The position numbers and the translations under genes are program-made. The notes under the pieces were generated by a model, which did not search any database, was not told where the DNA came from, and saw only the letters and a program-made list of their open reading frames with translations. DNA of 7,589 bases from Deltaproteobacteria bacterium (GTDB taxonomy: Bacteria > Desulfobacterota > DAOWNY01): contig DAOWNY010000083.1 of the NCBI GenBank assembly GCA_030642325.1, positions 1 to 7,589 of the forward strand, written 5' to 3'. Numbering within the stretch: position 1 is the first letter of the stretch; each line of letters starts with the position of its first letter. Positions 5,773 through 7,589 of the stretch are shown in pieces.

Positions 5773-7029
5773 TTATATATTTAAAATCTCGGGCCTAATT
5801 TCCTTTTCGTCTATTTTACCCAAAAGCGTTAGGGCAATATTTTTTTTGATAAATATTTCATTGGCGAGCTCAGTTAATTCTGCAGCCGATACCTTTTCGA
5901 TCTCTGCGATTAACTCATGAACGGGAATACGTCTGTTAAAATGCATTTCGTTCTTGGCCAGTCTGCTCATTCTGCTATCGACGCTGTCCAAAGCTATTAC
6001 GAGGTTCCCCTTTAAATATTCCTTCGCACTGTTGAGCTCCTTTTCTTCAATCTCTTCTTCTTTTAATTTTTTAAATTCTTGAAGGATTAGAAATAAAACC
6101 TCAGAGGTCGTATCCTCTCCTGTTCCCGCATAGACCCCCAATAGGCCGGTATCCATAAAACTTGATTGATATGAATAGATTGAATAAGCTAAACCCCTAT
6201 TTTCTCTTATCTCTTGAAACAACCGCGAACTCATATTCCCACCTAAAACAGTGTTGAGAATAAAACCGGCATATTTTTTAGGGGAAATGGTTGAAGGAGC
6301 CTTTGTTCCCAGGCAGATGTGAACCTGCTCGAGATCCTTTCTTTTTATGCAGATTTCCGGCTCGGGTTCCGTCAGATGGTTATAACTTGTCCTGCTCTGT
6401 TCCGGAAGAGTCCCCAGGGCACCTTCCATCAACTCAACGAGGTTGTCGTGATCCACGTTACCTGCTGCAGCAATAATGATCCGCTCAGAGAAATAATTTT
6501 TCTTAAAATATTCGATCAATTTGTCTCGAGACAATTTACGCACGGTATCAACTGTTCCCAGGGGTGACCTTCCGAGAGAGCACCCCCCCCAGATGGATTG
6601 CACAAAAAGTTCATGGACATATTCTTCCGGGTTATCTTCCGTCATACTTATTTCCTGGAATATTACCTCCTTCTCTTTTTCGACTTCCTGTAAGTCAAAA
6701 AGAGAACATAAAAAAATGTCGGATAATAGATCGAGGGCAATGGAAAAATATTCATCTAAAATCTTCACATATAAACAAGTGCATTCTTTGCTGGTAAATG
6801 CGTTCAAGACCCCCCCCACCGAATCGATCTCCCTGGCAATCTGGGATGCACTTCTTTTATTGGTTCCCTTGAAAAGCATATGCTCAATGAAATGGCTAAT
6901 GCCGCTTTCGCCCATATCCTCATTTCTTGATCCGGTATCTATCCAAATACCGACGGAAACGGCGGAAAAATGGGTTATCTTTTCTGTTACTACTCTAACC
7001 CCGTTACTTAATGTGCTTTTATTATACAT
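5773..7029 (-). CDS. M16 family zinc metallopeptidase (processing-peptidase-like)
   Basis: A 418-residue single-chain M16B-type peptidase, the usual size for bacterial homologues of mitochondrial processing peptidase. The inverted zinc motif H46-F-I-E49-H50 is intact, with the third ligand Glu126 76 residues after His50. VGGVLNAFTSKE (71-82) is also typical. The C-terminal M16 domain includes the substrate-binding pair Arg278/Tyr282 in RGLAYS (278-283). No signal peptide is seen, so it is likely cytoplasmic; the natural substrate is unknown. It lies between pnp and dut, an arrangement known in Firmicutes and relatives. The ATG at 7029 is the only start before an in-frame TAA ten codons upstream, and it lacks an obvious Shine-Dalgarno site. 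The 100-base gap to pnp holds no gene. Two runs of eight G in the coding strand (6583-6590 and 6810-6817) encode Gly-Gly pairs. Confidence 0.93.
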   Translation of the reverse strand: MYNKSTLSNGVRVVTEKITHFSAVSVGIWIDTGSRNEDMGESGISHFIEHMLFKGTNKRSASQIAREIDSVGGVLNAFTSKECTCLYVKILDEYFSIALDLLSDIFLCSLFDLQEVEKEKEVIFQEISMTEDNPEEYVHELFVQSIWGGCSLGRSPLGTVDTVRKLSRDKLIEYFKKNYFSERIIIAAAGNVDHDNLVELMEGALGTLPEQSRTSYNHLTEPEPEICIKRKDLEQVHICLGTKAPSTISPKKYAGFILNTVLGGNMSSRLFQEIRENRGLAYSIYSYQSSFMDTGLLGVYAGTGEDTTSEVLFLILQEFKKLKEEEIEEKELNSAKEYLKGNLVIALDSVDSRMSRLAKNEMHFNRRIPVHELIAEIEKVSAAELTELANEIFIKKNIALTLLGKIDEKEIRPEILNI

Positions 7030-7129
7030 GTATTTATTCGGATGCTCGCTTTCTGCTTATCTAATTTTGTATTATCCGAGATTGATGCAGCAGACAATTT
7101 CGAGACAACTTCAAAAGCTAAACTGTTAC

Positions 7130-7589
7130 CTATTTATCGACTTGCCCCAATGCCGCCTTTCTACTCAACTTGATCTTGCCCTGTTGATCAACATCAATGA
7201 CTTTTACCATCACCTCATCCCCCTCGCTCAAGACATCGTTAACGCTCTTTACCCGCTCATTGGCTAACTGGGAAATATGGACTAAACCATCAGTGCCGGG
7301 AAAGATTTCCACAAAGGCTCCGAAATCAACGATTTTTTTCACCTTTCCTAAGTATAGTTCTCCTATTACGGCCTCCTGGGTGATACTTTTAATAATTTCT
7401 ATTGCCTTTTCGGTTGCTGCGACATCCACCGAAGCAATGTTGATTTTCCCCGAATCCTGCACCTCTATTTTTGCCCCTGTCTCCTCTATAATGCCCTTAA
7501 TAACTTTTCCCCTGGGACCGATCACTTCAGCAATTTTTTCGGGATTGATCTGAATGGAGACAATCCGTGGAGCATAAACAGATATATCA
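7130..7589 (-). CDS. pnp: Polynucleotide phosphorylase, C-terminal part (cut by window edge)
   Basis: The last 152 residues of PNPase are present; the gene begins beyond the right edge. The frame is open to base 7589, so the GTG at 7525 is an internal Val codon, not a start. The visible part begins just before the KH domain: PRIVSIQINPEKIAEVIG leads into GPRGKVI, where the RNA-binding GxxG loop reads GPRG instead of the common GPGG. An S1 domain follows, with GKVKKIVDFGAFVEIFPGTD and GLVHISQLANERV, then a short tail ending QVDK and TAG. PNPase is a trimeric phosphorolytic 3'-5' exoribonuclease of the cytoplasm that degrades mRNA and can add tails; the catalytic RNase PH domains are outside the window. 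Upstream of the peptidase and dut on the same strand, it is probably the leading gene of that cluster as seen here. Confidence 0.95.
   Translation of the reverse strand, partial: DISVYAPRIVSIQINPEKIAEVIGPRGKVIKGIIEETGAKIEVQDSGKINIASVDVAATEKAIEIIKSITQEAVIGELYLGKVKKIVDFGAFVEIFPGTDGLVHISQLANERVKSVNDVLSEGDEVMVKVIDVDQQGKIKLSRKAALGQVDK

Noticed and set aside
6521..7267. 248-codon open frame on the plus strand
   Set aside because: It lies opposite the M16 peptidase and pnp ends, has no family features, and its composition is that of an antisense shadow.
7130..7525. Separate small KH/S1 protein starting at the GTG at 7525
   Set aside because: The frame is open to the window edge with PNPase-like sequence before the GTG, so this is an internal codon of pnp.

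Overview
The window is a moderately AT-rich bacterial chromosome segment. From right to left on the minus strand it carries five genes: the 3' end of pnp (polynucleotide phosphorylase), an M16-family zinc peptidase, dut (dUTPase), an unusual pilB/gspE-type motor ATPase, and pilM. On the plus strand, at the left, a DUF362/ferredoxin protein converges on pilM. The first ~530 bases hold no recognisable gene. The pnp, M16 peptidase, dut order resembles a conserved block in anaerobic Firmicutes and related lineages. The 4Fe-4S DUF362 protein also suggests an anaerobe. The phylum cannot be fixed from this window: a clostridial-type Firmicute or an uncultured anaerobic lineage such as Atribacterota would both fit.

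Layout: 1-248 is an open frame of unknown identity running in from the left edge and ending in imperfect heptamer repeats; 249-531 is apparently non-coding; 532-1638 (+) is the DUF362 iron-sulfur protein; 1644-2723 (-) is pilM; 2809-5133 (-) is the pilB-like ATPase; 5134-5307 is a leader or intergenic region with a palindrome and a possible promoter; 5308-5763 (-) is dut; 5773-7029 (-) is the M16 peptidase; 7130-7589 (-) is the C-terminal KH and S1 part of PNPase, cut by the window edge.

The most notable object is the ATPase. It has a complete assembly-ATPase core (Walker A, Asp box, Walker B, His box, tetracysteine zinc site). It is preceded by two MshEN-like 24-residue motifs, the type that binds c-di-GMP, and followed by a complete Crp/PKA-type cyclic nucleotide-binding domain with an intact phosphate-binding cassette. 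If both end domains bind ligand, this single motor would read two kinds of second messenger. It sits beside pilM alone, with no pilT, pilC, pilN or pilO in the window, so the pair may be a detached regulatory and motor module of a type IV pilus or type II secretion-like machine whose other parts lie elsewhere.

The right half is housekeeping: RNA turnover (pnp), a processing-type metallopeptidase, and nucleotide-pool cleaning (dut). The pilus genes have their own Shine-Dalgarno sites and a possible promoter downstream of dut, so they may form a separate transcription unit.
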